Under the pieces are notes generated by a model, which ran no database searches, was not told the origin of the DNA, and worked only from the letters and a program-made list of their open reading frames with translations. A program made the position numbers and the translations under genes. Shown piece by piece: positions 1 through 8,112 of a stretch of 64,000 nt of DNA (position 1 is the stretch's first letter; the number at the start of each line of letters is the position of its first letter). The stretch lies in NCBI GenBank assembly GCA_963522845.1, contig CAUQYZ010000001.1:124001-188000 (forward strand), in the 5' to 3' direction. The stretch is from Nanoperiomorbus sp963522845. GTDB taxonomy: Bacteria > Patescibacteriota > Saccharimonadia > Saccharimonadales > Saccharimonadaceae.

Positions 1-560
1 GAATCAGGTTTTCCAGCGGTGCTAAGCCCTAGCCGTGCGGCATCAGCCCGCACCTCAGCTTTAGTCTGATAACCGCCGAGAGGAAAGATAGTCTGAGCCA
101 CCGCCTCGCCGGTAATCCGATACAGAAAATACGTTTGGTCTTTATCTTGGTTAGCCGCCCGCATTAGCCGACTTCCCTGCGAGCGAGCATAGTGCCCCGT
201 CGCAATTTGCTCTGCGCCGTCCTTAAGCGCCGCCTGGCGAAATAAGCCAAATTTAACCTCCTGATTACACATGATATCCGGGTTTGGTGTCCGACCTGCC
301 TGATACTCCCCGATCATATAATCAACTACCAGCTGCTTATATTCATGACGAAAGTCAAATACTTTAAAGGGGATACCCAAGTGAACTGCCACCCGCTTAG
401 CATCAGCTAAGTCATCAGCCCACGGACAACGCATGCCGAGCACGTCATTGATCCAGTTCTGCATGTAGACACCCGTCACATCGTAGCCCTGTCGAACCAG
501 TAAGGCCGCAGTTAATGACGAGTCCACCCCACCCGACATACCAACGTAGACTCGGCTCAT
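1..560 (-). CDS. mnmA: tRNA-specific 2-thiouridylase MnmA (3' end outside window)
   Basis: Makes the 2-thio group of the wobble uridine s2U34 in tRNA Lys, Glu and Gln, taking sulfur from a cysteine desulfurase. I translated the strand from the ATG at 558-560: the N-terminus carries the PP-loop SGGVDSS at residues 9-15 and the NPDIMCN motif holding the first catalytic cysteine, then ATGHYAR and the DQTYFLY motif. The gene runs off position 1, so the second catalytic cysteine and the C-terminal barrel are not seen. Its start overlaps the stop of the upstream DUF218 gene by 4 bp (ATGA), and a cysteine desulfurase lies just upstream, which fits a sulfur-transfer operon. Identification is firm; completeness cannot be judged. 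Confidence 0.95.
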   Translation of the reverse strand, partial: MSRVYVGMSGGVDSSLTAALLVRQGYDVTGVYMQNWINDVLGMRCPWADDLADAKRVAVHLGIPFKVFDFRHEYKQLVVDYMIGEYQAGRTPNPDIMCNQEVKFGLFRQAALKDGAEQIATGHYARSQGSRLMRAANQDKDQTYFLYRITGEAVAQTIFPLGGYQTKAEVRADAARLGLSTAGKPD

Positions 561-1159
561 TCTGACTCTGCGTTCACTTTAGCGATGCCGAGTAGCTCGG
601 TAATAGCGATAGCCCAACCGCGTTTGGTTAAAAACCACCTATGCCACAGTTTGTCGTTAGCCGGCATAGTCCGGTAGTAAATCGTGTCATCGACATACTC
701 AAAGTTAAGCTTAACTCTCTTGAGATGGTATGGACTGCTGACCAGGATAACATTCTTAGCTCGCAGTTCATGCAAGATCTTGACTGTATTCTCAGCATTC
801 TCTTTGGTGTCTCGACTCTTCTCCTCTACGGTAATCAGACGCTTGGGTATGCCGGCCTCAATAGCTAGCCGTCGCATCGCCTCGGCGTTTGAGATTGAGT
901 CAGGGTCGGCTGAGGCACCGCTAAAGATAATGTGTCGAGCCCAGCCCGCCTTAAAGAGCCGAATCGCCATAATCGCTCGAGCTTCGGTGTCACCTCCACT
1001 GACCGCTACGATGGTATCCGCCGTGGTGCAGTTGTCTAATACCGAGGGAGCGACACAAGCCGACAGATCATCTTCATTCAGAACCCGGTTGATCGTACAG
1101 ACGACTATCACCAGTACCACTACAATTGATCCGGCCAGCACCGCCAATTTACGTCCCAT
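557..1159 (-). CDS. DUF218 (YdcF/SanA-like) membrane-anchored protein
   Basis: A 200-residue protein with one N-terminal membrane segment (about residues 5-22, VLAGSIVVVLVIVVC) followed by a DUF218 domain. Family marks are VAVSGG near residue 52, the HIIFSG strand, the EAGIP turn, SRDTKENA and VSSPYHLKR. The family contains SanA (envelope permeability) and YdcF (nucleotide-cofactor binding); the substrate here is unknown. The domain is probably outside the membrane. It overlaps the upstream cysteine desulfurase by 11 bp and the downstream mnmA by 4 bp, so the three are very likely one transcript, although a functional link to sulfur transfer is not implied by the family. Confidence 0.85.
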   Translation of the reverse strand: MGRKLAVLAGSIVVVLVIVVCTINRVLNEDDLSACVAPSVLDNCTTADTIVAVSGGDTEARAIMAIRLFKAGWARHIIFSGASADPDSISNAEAMRRLAIEAGIPKRLITVEEKSRDTKENAENTVKILHELRAKNVILVSSPYHLKRVKLNFEYVDDTIYYRTMPANDKLWHRWFLTKRGWAIAITELLGIAKVNAESE

Positions 1160-2300
1160 ATCCTACCACCCCAAATTTGCTCTGCTCGCTGACGGCTCGT
1201 ACGATTAGCTCGCTTGCTTGCGCTACATCGTCCTCAGTCGTTGGTCGACCGAGCGACAAACGAAGCGACCCATCCACCTCAGCCTCACTTCGCCCCATAG
1301 CCAGCAAGACGTGGCTGCGACGCCCTTTGTTTGCGGCACAGGCAGACCCTGTCGCCACTTGCACCCCCAGCTCATCCAGAGCGAAGACCACTCTCTCGCC
1401 ATCCACTCCGGCGATAGAAATATTGAGGATGGCGGGCGAATTATTGCCACTCTCATTAAAACGAATACCTGCCAAATGCTTCATTAGGCTCTGCTTCAGA
1501 CTCTGACGTAACTGGCCCAAGCGCCCGACCTCACTGTGGCGACGCTCCTCCGCCAGCACCAGAGCCTTAGCGAAGCCAATGATACCGGCTACATTTTCCG
1601 TACCGCCCCGTAGCCCCATCTCTTGGCCGCCACCGATAATCAAAGGTTTGAGCTTGACTCCCGCCCGGATATAGAGTAACCCCACCTGCTTTGGGCCGTA
1701 GCACTTAGCCGCATTAAGAGTCAGTAAATCAACCCCCAGCCTGGCTACATTGAGATCCAGTAGTCCCGCCGCCTGCGAGGCGTCGCTATGCAGCAGGATC
1801 GGCTGAGCTACATTACGTTTTTGCCGATCAGCTCTCACTTGATCTATGACCATGGCAATATCTTTTAGCGGCTGAACAACACCGGTCTCACCATTAACAT
1901 AGCCGACCGATACCAGACCAACCTCATCATCGATTGACTCCGCCAGCTGTTTTAGCTCCACCCGACCATCAGGCCGAACAGGCAAGATTACGCCGCCTCC
2001 GGCCTGCACCGCATTGAGCACAGCCGGATGCTCCGTCGCCGGAGTTATCACCTTGCCCGAGACTCCGTTTAGCGCCAGATTGACCGATTCAGTCGCTCCG
2101 GCAGTCATTACCACCTCAGCCGACCTGGCTCCAATGCAACGGGCCAGCTCAGACCTGGCTCGCTCAACATCTTGCCGTACTTGAGTTGCCGCAAGATATG
2201 GTGCCGACGGATTATAAAACTTATCAGTAAAATACGGCATCATCGCTCGGAGGACTCGCTCATCCACCGGAGTAGCCGCCGCATAATCTAAATAAACCAT
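1149..2300 (-). CDS. Cysteine desulfurase (NifS/IscS family)
   Basis: PLP-dependent enzyme that removes sulfur from cysteine as a persulfide for tRNA thiolation and Fe-S assembly. The 383-residue protein has the family start VYLDYAAATP, the TAGATESVN cofactor loop, HSDASQA, the Schiff-base lysine in NAAKCYGPK and the mobile catalytic-cysteine loop VATGSACAANKG. In most homologues the residue before the lysine is His; here it is Ala (AAK). Start: ATG at 2298-2300; a TATCAT hexamer lies 7 nt upstream, so translation may begin at the transcript's 5' end, although GAGG close to the ATG could also act. Being followed by mnmA, it most likely feeds 2-thiouridine synthesis. Confidence 0.93.
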   Translation of the reverse strand: MVYLDYAAATPVDERVLRAMMPYFTDKFYNPSAPYLAATQVRQDVERARSELARCIGARSAEVVMTAGATESVNLALNGVSGKVITPATEHPAVLNAVQAGGGVILPVRPDGRVELKQLAESIDDEVGLVSVGYVNGETGVVQPLKDIAMVIDQVRADRQKRNVAQPILLHSDASQAAGLLDLNVARLGVDLLTLNAAKCYGPKQVGLLYIRAGVKLKPLIIGGGQEMGLRGGTENVAGIIGFAKALVLAEERRHSEVGRLGQLRQSLKQSLMKHLAGIRFNESGNNSPAILNISIAGVDGERVVFALDELGVQVATGSACAANKGRRSHVLLAMGRSEAEVDGSLRLSLGRPTTEDDVAQASELIVRAVSEQSKFGVVGYGT

Positions 2301-2354
2301 TACCTCTATGATACCACTAGATTACTCAGCCACCATATAGCACACCTCAGCCAA

Positions 2355-2381
2355 GCACGACCGGGCTAGAGCCGGTTGTGC
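2355..2381 (-). terminator. Hairpin between the ABC-F gene and the cysteine desulfurase
   Basis: Ten-base-pair inverted repeat (arms 2355-2364 and 2372-2381, one G-U pair, 7-nt loop) just downstream of the ABC-F pseudogene on the minus strand. There is only a weak T-rich stretch after it, so termination is possible but not certain. Confidence 0.4.
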
Positions 2382-2433
2382 CGCCCAAGTACCGACACAA
2401 GCAACGCACATCATTTGTCTACCTAAGCTATCC

Positions 2434-3792
2434 TTATCCTGACGTCGATAGAGCAACCTGCTTATCCACCCCTAACGCCTGAGCCAAAACCTCATCATGG
2501 GTGGCATAGACGATCGCTCCGGGATACTCTGCTAAAGCCCGCTCAATATTCTCTCTAGCCCGGATATCCAGATGGTTGGTTAGTTCATCAAGGATTATCA
2601 GATCAAGTCGATCCAAGATTAGTTTTAAGACCGCCATCTTGGTTAGCTGTCCTCGTGACAATTGATTGAGTGGCACTGCCACTGCAGTTGGGCTCAGATC
2701 CATCGTCGAAGCAGCTTGGTAGATCTCGCTAGCCTCAGCATCTGCTTGGCTGAGTAGATTTCGCTCAAGGTCCAGTCCATAGACACACTGCGCCACATAG
2801 CCATAGCGCACATCGGTCGTTATCTTGACAGTGCCGCTGTCCGGAGCCAGCTGACCGATAATAATTCGCAGCAAGGTCGTCTTGCCCGTTCCATTGTCGC
2901 CAATGATTCTGACTCGCTCACCCGTTCGCACGGTAAAACTGATCTCTCGGAATAGGCTCTTCCGGTAACTCTTAGTCAAGCCGTCTACCGTTAAAATCCG
3001 GCGGTCGCCCAGCTGTTCAGCAGTAAAGTTAGCCCGATAGGCCTTACGCACAGTCGGCCTCTCGACACCGGACAGCTGATCCAGCCTGGTCTTGACAGCT
3101 CGAATTTCCTTGCCGGCCCTACTCTGCTTTCCGCTCTTAGCATTTTTGAAAGCTCCTTTATCTTCATGTTTCAGCTTATCAAAGTGGCTATTATCAGCAC
3201 TATGCGCCCGTGACTTAGCTGCCACCATACGTTTATTCAAGCATTTACGCTCCTGTTTTGCTTTAGCGTATTCTTCCCACTGCTCCGCTTCGGCCTGCTT
3301 GACCCGTTCCTGATAGTCTCTATAATTACCGCCATATAGCTTGGCTACGCCGTCTTTAATCACCACCAAATTGTCGGCCACAGTATTGATGAAATTCCGG
3401 TCATGACTGGCAATTACCGCCAGTCCGTCAAACTATCTTAGCTCATCTATTAGCCACCGCCTCGCCATAGTATCCAGATTATTAGTCGGTTCATCAAGAA
3501 CCAAACAATCATAGTGAGCCCCAAATAGCTCCCTTAGCTTAGCTCGGACGATCTCTCCGCCCGACAGGGTATCGTCATGGTGATCTTGTGGCAGATAGCC
3601 CACCCGTCCCGTCAACCGGATTGAACCGTCGTCCGGAATCAGTTGACCGACAATTAGACGGAGCAAGGTTGTCTTACCCGTCCCGTTGTCACCAATGATG
3701 GCTACTAGCCCCCGACTGGGTAGATTTAAGCTGAGTCGATCAAGTATCGTCTCGCTACCATAAGAAAAAGATAAGTTAGAGATTTTAAGCAT
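2434..3792 (-). pseudogene. ABC-F ATPase interrupted by an in-frame amber codon
   Basis: Two ABC ATPase domains joined by a charged linker, without membrane segments: the ABC-F architecture (ribosome-associated translation factors and antibiotic-protection proteins). Domain 1 shows GDNGTGKTT, LSGGE and DEPTNNLD; domain 2 shows GDNGTGKTT, LSRGQ and DELTNHLD. A TAG at 3433-3435 interrupts domain 1 immediately before FDGLAVIASHDRNF, the switch-histidine block, and the same frame continues for another 332 codons. One C-to-T change in a CAG codon would explain it. Uninterrupted length would be 452 residues. A GTG at 3379-3381 could restart translation but would leave a half-protein. Domain 1 is also short between Walker A and the signature. 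Options are a decaying gene, amber readthrough or a sequencing error. Confidence 0.85.
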
Positions 3793-3863
3793 AGAACACC
3801 TTTCACAGATTAAACTAATTTACTCCTAGTTGAGTGTTCTATAATTTCATACTTAGCATTATA
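3791..3863 (-). promoter_or_regulatory. Promoter, 3-codon leader ORF and start-sequestering hairpin of the ABC-F gene
   Basis: On the minus strand a TATAAT -10 (3863-3858) is followed after 7 nt by ATG AAA TTA TAG (3850-3839), a three-codon reading frame. Its stop codon overlaps the left arm of a perfect 9-bp inverted repeat: ATAGAACAC (3842-3834) and GTGTTCTAT (3799-3791). The right arm lies between the AAAGG ribosome-binding site and the ABC-F ATG and includes the first two bases of the start codon. A ribosome on the tiny ORF would cover the left arm and open the start site. Geometry is seen directly; regulation by attenuation is inference from known ABC-F and erm leaders. Confidence 0.55.
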
Positions 3864-3936
3864 CCATATGCCGATGCCGCTCAGCTTAAGCAACCCGGAT
3901 ACTCAGTCATGGATTGCACCGACTAAACCTAGCCAT

Positions 3937-3970
3937 AAAAAATAGTAGCCTCGGGAGAGGCTACTATTTT
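3937..3970 (-). terminator. Intrinsic terminator of the secreted repeat protein gene
   Basis: Perfect long stem (AATAGTAGCCTC paired with GAGGCTACTATT) with a short loop, followed on the minus strand by a run of six T residues. It lies 25 bp after the stop of the gene ending at 3995. Confidence 0.85.
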
Positions 3971-3994
3971 ATGCTAAAGATCTTTACCGATCTA

Positions 3995-4741
3995 CTAGGC
4001 TTCGGCTGCAGTATTAGGAGCTGCCGGCATAGGTGACTTACCTTTATTCTTATTGACAGCTGGTCGAGCCGGTTGACCTGGCTGAGCGGGGTTGCCCGGA
4101 GCACCTGGGTTACCCGGCTGAGCAGGGTTACCGCCACCGGCAATCTTCTTGTAGGTTACTACCACGGTCTTATCGCTATCCATAGCTATATTTAGAGTAT
4201 CACCGGTCACATTAGCTACCGAACCGTTGACCGTCACTTTGTCGATCTCGTAGCCGGATTCCGGTGTGAAGACAACGGCCTCCATGCTACCTGCCGTAAC
4301 GTTCGTCTTGCTGGGCGAGATCGTACCGTGACCACCGCTAACGCTGGTATTTAGGCTATATGTGGTCGGAAGCGGTGTACCGGACTTAAACATAGCCGCA
4401 ACGTTGACCGGTTTGGCCGGCATGATGAAGGTAGTAACCGGGCTGGTCTTACTGGCTAGATCGCTAAGATTAATACCTTCCAATACAGTCCAGGCATCAA
4501 ACACCTGACCGACCGGTGCAGGATCAGCCACAAGCTGAATGGTCTGACCGGCCGCTGCAGCTACCACGCTGGTGCCACCAAGCTTGGCGGTACCATTAGT
4601 CACATGAATGGGGTATGTGGTATCCGCTTTCGCCGGTTGCGAAAGTGTCGAGACTACACCGAGCATCATCGCCGGCACCAACACTAGCGCCAGTAGCAAC
4701 GTCGCCAGCCTGCTTCGCTTCCTCGTACATGTTATTTTCAT
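3995..4741 (-). CDS. Secreted protein with two bacterial repeat domains and a Pro/Gly-rich tail
   Basis: A 248-residue protein. Residues 1-40 form a signal peptide (basic start, LATLLLALVLVPAMMLGV core, cleavage near AKA-D). Two copies of a beta-rich repeat of the InlB_B/'bacterial repeat' type follow (about 43-117 and 125-197), recognisable by the order G-x-A, F-x-x-W or Y-x-x-x-x-V, and a final F or Y-K. Residues 200-230 are a PGNPGAPGNP-type low-complexity linker, and the protein ends PAAPNTAAEA. That end resembles the APNTGA-type C-terminal motif of other secreted proteins but has no membrane anchor after it. Start is fixed by AAAGGAGG 5 nt upstream. Role unknown; probably an extracellular or envelope-attached adhesin-like protein. 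Confidence 0.8.
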   Translation of the reverse strand: MKITCTRKRSRLATLLLALVLVPAMMLGVVSTLSQPAKADTTYPIHVTNGTAKLGGTSVVAAAAGQTIQLVADPAPVGQVFDAWTVLEGINLSDLASKTSPVTTFIMPAKPVNVAAMFKSGTPLPTTYSLNTSVSGGHGTISPSKTNVTAGSMEAVVFTPESGYEIDKVTVNGSVANVTGDTLNIAMDSDKTVVVTYKKIAGGGNPAQPGNPGAPGNPAQPGQPARPAVNKNKGKSPMPAAPNTAAEA

Positions 4742-4918
4742 TTTTCCTCCTTTAATCAGATATCAATCCGAGTCCTAATCCGACCCCGGATCTTAAACTT
4801 ATTTCAAGTCGTAGTCAAATGTGTTAGCTATAGCTTAATCCGGCTACCCCCTTTACTCCTTATAACCTAAAACAGGCACTAACCCCGTTTACTCCAGTAT
4901 AGCATAAAAGCTAACGCC
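4742..4918 (-). promoter_or_regulatory. Promoter region of the secreted repeat protein gene
   Basis: About 180 bp between tatD and the secreted protein gene. On the minus strand I see TTGACT, 17 nt, TAAGAT (about 4791-4819) followed by a leader of roughly 45 nt with a strong AAAGGAGG. No other gene or RNA is evident. Confidence 0.5.
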
Positions 4919-5755
4919 CTAGCCGAGCTCGGCATCAGGGGTTGACAGATGAAATATTCGTTCGACATTACCGGCCACCACTTCTGTCAGCTGCGCTAGA
5001 GGCATGTCTTGCACTTCAGCTAATCGCTCAGCAATCTGCCGGATGTATTTCGGTTGATTCGTCTTACCTCGATAAGGTACGGGCGCCAGATAGGGTGAAT
5101 CGGTCTCTAGTACCACTCGATCAAGCGGAACGGTCCGATACACCTCCGCCAAGGTCGGGTCACGGTTAAAGGTGATAATGCCGTTAACGCCAATACTCAA
5201 GTCACGCTTAAGCACCTGCTCAAGGTTGGCTTGGCTATCGGTAAAGGAATGCACCACTCCACTGACGCCATGCGGAAAATTACTAAGTAGTGCCCAGAAA
5301 TCAGCAAAGGCATCGCCGTAGTCACCGGATCGAACATGAAGCGACAGCGGCAAAGCATTGTCAAGCGACAACTGGATCAACGCTTCGAGAGCTTCCAATT
5401 GCTTAGCAGGTGGGACAGTGTCATAACAATAATCCAGCCCGACCTCTCCCACCGCCGCAATCACCCGCTTACTAGCGTCAATTAGTGTCTGCAGCCGATC
5501 AATATCGCTAGGGCGAAAGTCGCCCGCCTGATGAGGATAGATCCCTACACCGGCTCTGAGTATCAGCCCCTCGAGCCGACCTTGCTTCAGTGCATAGCGA
5601 ACCGCCAGTTCACTATCCGCCGGGTCGCACCCCATGGTAATGATCTGGCTAACACCACTATCTAGAGCAGACGTCAGCACTTCGCTCGGATTCAGTGGGT
5701 AATCCGAGCTATGGATATGACAGTGCGTATCCGCCAGACATCCGGCCCTAGTCAT
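4919..5755 (-). CDS. tatD: TatD-family metal-dependent DNase
   Basis: A 278-residue TIM-barrel amidohydrolase of the TatD/YcfH group (DNA 3'-exonuclease or repair-linked hydrolase). Metal ligands are visible: DTHCHIH at the N-terminus, GEVGLDY, the His of SLHVRSG, VVHSFT, and ETDSPYLAP. I chose the ATG at 5753-5755: a longer reading frame exists but its first 79 residues lie out of frame inside metG and look non-coding. The start overlaps the metG stop by 8 bp, so it is translated with metG, an arrangement (metG-tatD-rsmA neighbourhood) common in bacteria. Confidence 0.93.
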   Translation of the reverse strand: MTRAGCLADTHCHIHSSDYPLNPSEVLTSALDSGVSQIITMGCDPADSELAVRYALKQGRLEGLILRAGVGIYPHQAGDFRPSDIDRLQTLIDASKRVIAAVGEVGLDYCYDTVPPAKQLEALEALIQLSLDNALPLSLHVRSGDYGDAFADFWALLSNFPHGVSGVVHSFTDSQANLEQVLKRDLSIGVNGIITFNRDPTLAEVYRTVPLDRVVLETDSPYLAPVPYRGKTNQPKYIRQIAERLAEVQDMPLAQLTEVVAGNVERIFHLSTPDAELG

Positions 5756-7298
5756 GTTTAGCCGATCCACTGTGAAGATACTTTTTGGGGAAGATAATCG
5801 GCGTAGTCTCCGGCACGCTGTCACCCCCGACCGCCTGATGGAGCTGCTGAGCAGTATCGGGCAAGAAAGGTGACAGATATTTAGCCACCAGTAGCAATCC
5901 GTTGACCAATGTCGAGAATACTTGATCCAGCCGAGCCCGTCTCTCCGTCTTATCTTCCAGTTTCGCCACTTGCCAGGGTGCCGAACGCTCAATGTATTGG
6001 TTTAGCTCATGGACATACTCCATGATTGCCAGCACAGCATCATGTAGATTAAGTCCATCCATCGCCACTTTATAATTACTTAGCAAGGTCTCCGCCTGGT
6101 CTTTTAGTTCATTATCATCGCTGACAAAGCTTAGATTGCCACCGAAGTACTTGCGAATCATGGCGATCACCCTGGCCAGCAGATTACCCAAGTCGTTAGC
6201 CAGCTCGCCATTGTAGGCTGACTCAAACTTATCCCAGCTAAAGTCACCATCCTCAAACGTTGGCACATGTGCCGTAAAATAGTAGCGAAAAGCATCAACA
6301 CCATAGTCGTCAATGATCTCCAGCGGGCTAACCACATTACCGATCGACTTACTCATTTTACTGCCATCGACATTGATAAAGCCGTGCACTATCAGCTTCT
6401 CCGGCAAAGGCAGGCCCAGTGCTAAAAGCATAGCCGGCCAGATAATCGCATGGAAGCGCAAGATATCCTTACCAACGATCTCGACCTGAGCCGGCCAATA
6501 ATCATCATGCCACTCCTCGTCCGGATACCCCAGCACCGTTAGATAATTAGACAGCGCATCAATCCAGACATACATCACTTGTGATGGATCACCGGGCACC
6601 GCAACTCCCCAGCTTAATTTGTCAGCAGGTCGTGAGATAGAGACATCTTGCGCCCCATCTTTTAATAGCTCCAGGAGCTCTTTGCCTCGAAACTCCGGCA
6701 CAACAGCCGCCTTAATGAATTTCCTGAGCTGATCGGTAAACTTAGATACCGCCAGATAATAATTATCCTCACTCAGCTTTTCGTATGGCCTACTGTGATC
6801 AGGACAAATAAAATCATGGTCTCGAGCCTCGCTCTCGGTCACAAAAGCCTCACAGCCGGAACAGTACCAGCCCTGATAAGTTGATTTATAGATCACCCCC
6901 GCCCGATCCAGCCGACGCCAAATAGCCTGAACTCGCTTGACATGGAGCGGGTCAGAGGTGCGAATATTAACAATATTCTGAGTAGTAAAATCCTGCTTGG
7001 CTAGCTCCGCCCCAATTTGGCTAAGTGGTGCGCCGAAATTCAGCTCAAGCGCCTGACGCATTCGCTGAAACTCAGGCTGAAGCTGATCAACTAGCTGTTG
7101 AGGCGTCTGCCCACTCGCCGCTGCCTTCTGCTCGATCTTAGTGCCGTGTTCGTCTGTCCCGATGGATAGCTTTGCCTGCTTACCTCTGAGCAACTGGTAG
7201 CGCAACAAGATATCACCGTACAAGTAATCAATCGCCGTACCGATGTGCGGTGCCGCATTAGCGTAAGGAATCGCTGTAGTTAGATAATACTTAGTCAT
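5748..7298 (-). CDS. metG: Methionyl-tRNA synthetase
   Basis: Charges tRNA-Met, including the initiator. The 516-residue protein has the class I signature PYANAAPHIG (HIGH region), TDEHG, a zinc-knuckle region with CSGC and CPDH (Cys-Cys-Cys-His rather than four Cys), and SKMSKS at the catalytic loop, then an anticodon-binding helical domain. It stops without the C-terminal EMAP/Trbp111 tRNA-binding domain that longer MetG proteins have. Start codon ATG at 7296-7298 lies 6 nt after a TATAAT, so the mRNA is probably leaderless. tatD overlaps its end. Confidence 0.97.
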   Translation of the reverse strand: MTKYYLTTAIPYANAAPHIGTAIDYLYGDILLRYQLLRGKQAKLSIGTDEHGTKIEQKAAASGQTPQQLVDQLQPEFQRMRQALELNFGAPLSQIGAELAKQDFTTQNIVNIRTSDPLHVKRVQAIWRRLDRAGVIYKSTYQGWYCSGCEAFVTESEARDHDFICPDHSRPYEKLSEDNYYLAVSKFTDQLRKFIKAAVVPEFRGKELLELLKDGAQDVSISRPADKLSWGVAVPGDPSQVMYVWIDALSNYLTVLGYPDEEWHDDYWPAQVEIVGKDILRFHAIIWPAMLLALGLPLPEKLIVHGFINVDGSKMSKSIGNVVSPLEIIDDYGVDAFRYYFTAHVPTFEDGDFSWDKFESAYNGELANDLGNLLARVIAMIRKYFGGNLSFVSDDNELKDQAETLLSNYKVAMDGLNLHDAVLAIMEYVHELNQYIERSAPWQVAKLEDKTERRARLDQVFSTLVNGLLLVAKYLSPFLPDTAQQLHQAVGGDSVPETTPIIFPKKYLHSGSAKHD

Positions 7299-7310
7299 AT
7301 CTTCATTATA

Positions 7311-8102
7311 CTATTTAGCCACCTTGGTCAAGCGTTGCCAATCAGCAATACTTAGCTCCTGGGCTCGCCGGTTGGGGTCAATATCGGCCAGCTGCAAAAG
7401 CCTTGCCGTTTCCGCCTTAGTAGTGCGCAGTCCTAGCGCCAGACTGGAGAGAAGTTTCTTACGCCTCTGGCAAAAGCCCGCCCGACAAACGGTAAAGAAC
7501 CGCTCAAGCTCGGCTGCCGGGATCAGCGGATCGGAGCGACGACGCATAATCACCACCTGCGAATCGACCTTGGGCGCCGGATCAAACAGCTCGGCCGGCA
7601 CCTTGATGCCCAGCTCTACCCGAGCGAAGAGTTGCACTGAGATAGCTAAAAGTGACAGCTGTCCCGGCGTAGCCGCCAGTCGCTGAGCTACTTCTCGTTG
7701 CACTAATATCACTGCTAAACTAGGCTGATTAGCGCTAGTCCACAGCTTCTCCATGATCTTTGAGGTGAGGTAGTAAGGAATATTTGCCACCACCTTGTAA
7801 TTCGCCGGCAAATCCCCTAGGTCATAGTCCATGATGTCCGCCCTTACCGACTCCAGGTTTGCCGGTTGACCACCCATTAGCTCAGCCACCCGGCCCACCA
7901 GCTGTTCTGCCAGAACACGGTCATACTCAACCGCCACCACCCGTCCGGCTCGCCGGCACAACTGAGCCGTCAGCGCACCCGGACCCGGACCAATCTCCAG
8001 TACCGTATCCCGGCCGGTTAGCTCCCCGTAGCCGGCAATGGTCGACAATATTGACCGGTCGCACAGGAAGTTCTGCCCCAGTTCTTTCTTCGCTCGAATC
8101 AC
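7311..8102 (-). CDS. rsmA: 16S rRNA dimethyladenosine transferase RsmA (KsgA)
   Basis: Dimethylates the two adjacent adenines near the 3' end of 16S rRNA, a late ribosome-assembly step. The protein shows KKELGQNFL, the SAM-binding EIGPGPGALT, the acidic VEYD, RADIMDYDL and the catalytic NIPYYLTS motif, then the C-terminal helical domain with FCQRRKKL. I set the start at GTG 8100-8102, which gives 263 residues and begins directly before the conserved RAKKELGQ block; upstream residues in this frame overlap the preceding gene and are not family-like. It starts 10 bp after the stop of the G5 protein gene. Confidence 0.93.
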   Translation of the reverse strand: MIRAKKELGQNFLCDRSILSTIAGYGELTGRDTVLEIGPGPGALTAQLCRRAGRVVAVEYDRVLAEQLVGRVAELMGGQPANLESVRADIMDYDLGDLPANYKVVANIPYYLTSKIMEKLWTSANQPSLAVILVQREVAQRLAATPGQLSLLAISVQLFARVELGIKVPAELFDPAPKVDSQVVIMRRRSDPLIPAAELERFFTVCRAGFCQRRKKLLSSLALGLRTTKAETARLLQLADIDPNRRAQELSIADWQRLTKVAK

Positions 8103-8112
8103 ATTGACCGCC

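Noticed and set aside
5756..5992. 79-residue N-terminal extension of TatD
   Set aside because: It lies out of frame within metG and has no TatD features; the family start DTHCHIH follows soon after the ATG at 5755.
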